In this document: positions 5,002-5,057 of the stretch, one piece after another
Layout: each line of letters begins with the position of its first letter
Numbering within the stretch: position 1 is the first letter of the stretch
Source of the DNA: Candidatus Aenigmarchaeota archaeon CG_4_9_14_3_um_filter_37_18
GTDB taxonomy: Archaea > Aenigmatarchaeota > Aenigmatarchaeia > CG10238-14
Assembly (NCBI GenBank): GCA_002789635.1
Contig: PFTQ01000064.1
Coordinates: 1-5,057 of the forward strand
Length of the DNA: 5,057 bases
Reading direction: 5' to 3'
Translations under genes and position numbers: made by a program
Notes under the pieces: generated by a model
Databases searched by the model: none
Seen by the model: only the letters and a program-made list of their open reading frames with translations
What the model was told of the DNA's origin: nothing

Positions 5002-5057
5002 ATGTTTTATACAGAATTGATAATTTTAGCTATTGATGCGATTGGTTTAACCATTCT
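5002..5057 (+). CDS. Possible start of a further gene running off the window (partial)
   Basis: From the ATG at 5002-5004 the frame stays open to the window end, giving 18 complete codons (MFYTELIILAIDAIGLTI). The composition suggests a hydrophobic first helix. A weak AT-rich box, TTTAATAATTATA (4966-4978), lies about 30 bases upstream, similar to the leaderless arrangement of the other genes here. With only 18 codons, chance is a real alternative, and no family can be assigned. Confidence 0.3.
   Translation, partial: MFYTELIILAIDAIGLTI

Noticed and set aside
1..5057. CRISPR array, insertion sequence, tRNA or rRNA.
   Set aside because: No repeat-spacer pattern, transposase, terminal inverted repeats, tRNA-like fold or conserved rRNA segment was seen on either strand.

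Overview
The window looks like a piece of an archaeal chromosome, possibly from a DPANN or other small-genome archaeal lineage. The group assignment is inference. The reasons are: A/T-rich TATA-like boxes centred about 26-33 bases upstream of start codons, no clear Shine-Dalgarno sequences at the starts that can be examined, plain T-tract terminators rather than GC hairpins, a HEPN/MNT gene pair, and a surface protein with a Cys-rich motif of the CGxxxC...CxxCPxDCGxC type that is common in archaeal secreted proteins.

Region by region: (1) 1-2091, plus strand: the 3' part of a large membrane protein whose start lies before the window. It has an outside Cys-rich motif, an 11-glycine hinge, two beta-sandwich-like domains, one transmembrane helix and a cytoplasmic HerA/FtsK-type ATPase. 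It is the most unusual gene here. (2) 2092-2315: an intergenic stretch that is not empty. On the minus strand it holds a 46-codon, protein-like open stretch with no proper start (2146-2286), best read as the tail of a decayed gene, plus T-tracts on both strands. (3) 2316-3259, minus strand: a two-gene operon with an ATGA overlap, a winged-helix/MNT nucleotidyltransferase followed by a HEPN protein, arranged like a toxin-antitoxin module. (4) 3260-3403: a divergent promoter region with three 20-bp operator-like units, one covering the TATA box, one the transcription start and one the first codons of the nucleotidyltransferase gene. (5) 3404-4312, plus strand: a ten-helix EamA/DMT-family transporter. 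(6) 4349-4966, minus strand and convergent with the transporter: a CheC-like phosphatase-family protein with one intact and one degenerate active site. (7) 4967-5057: the CheC promoter and possibly the first codons of another plus-strand gene.

The genes do not form one pathway. The only clear functional unit is the MNT-HEPN pair, which probably autoregulates through the winged-helix domain and the operator units. The ATPase fused to a cell-surface ectodomain is the best candidate for an undescribed activity: it could couple an external binding event or partner to ATP-driven translocation at the membrane. No other secretion or conjugation gene is visible here to confirm this.
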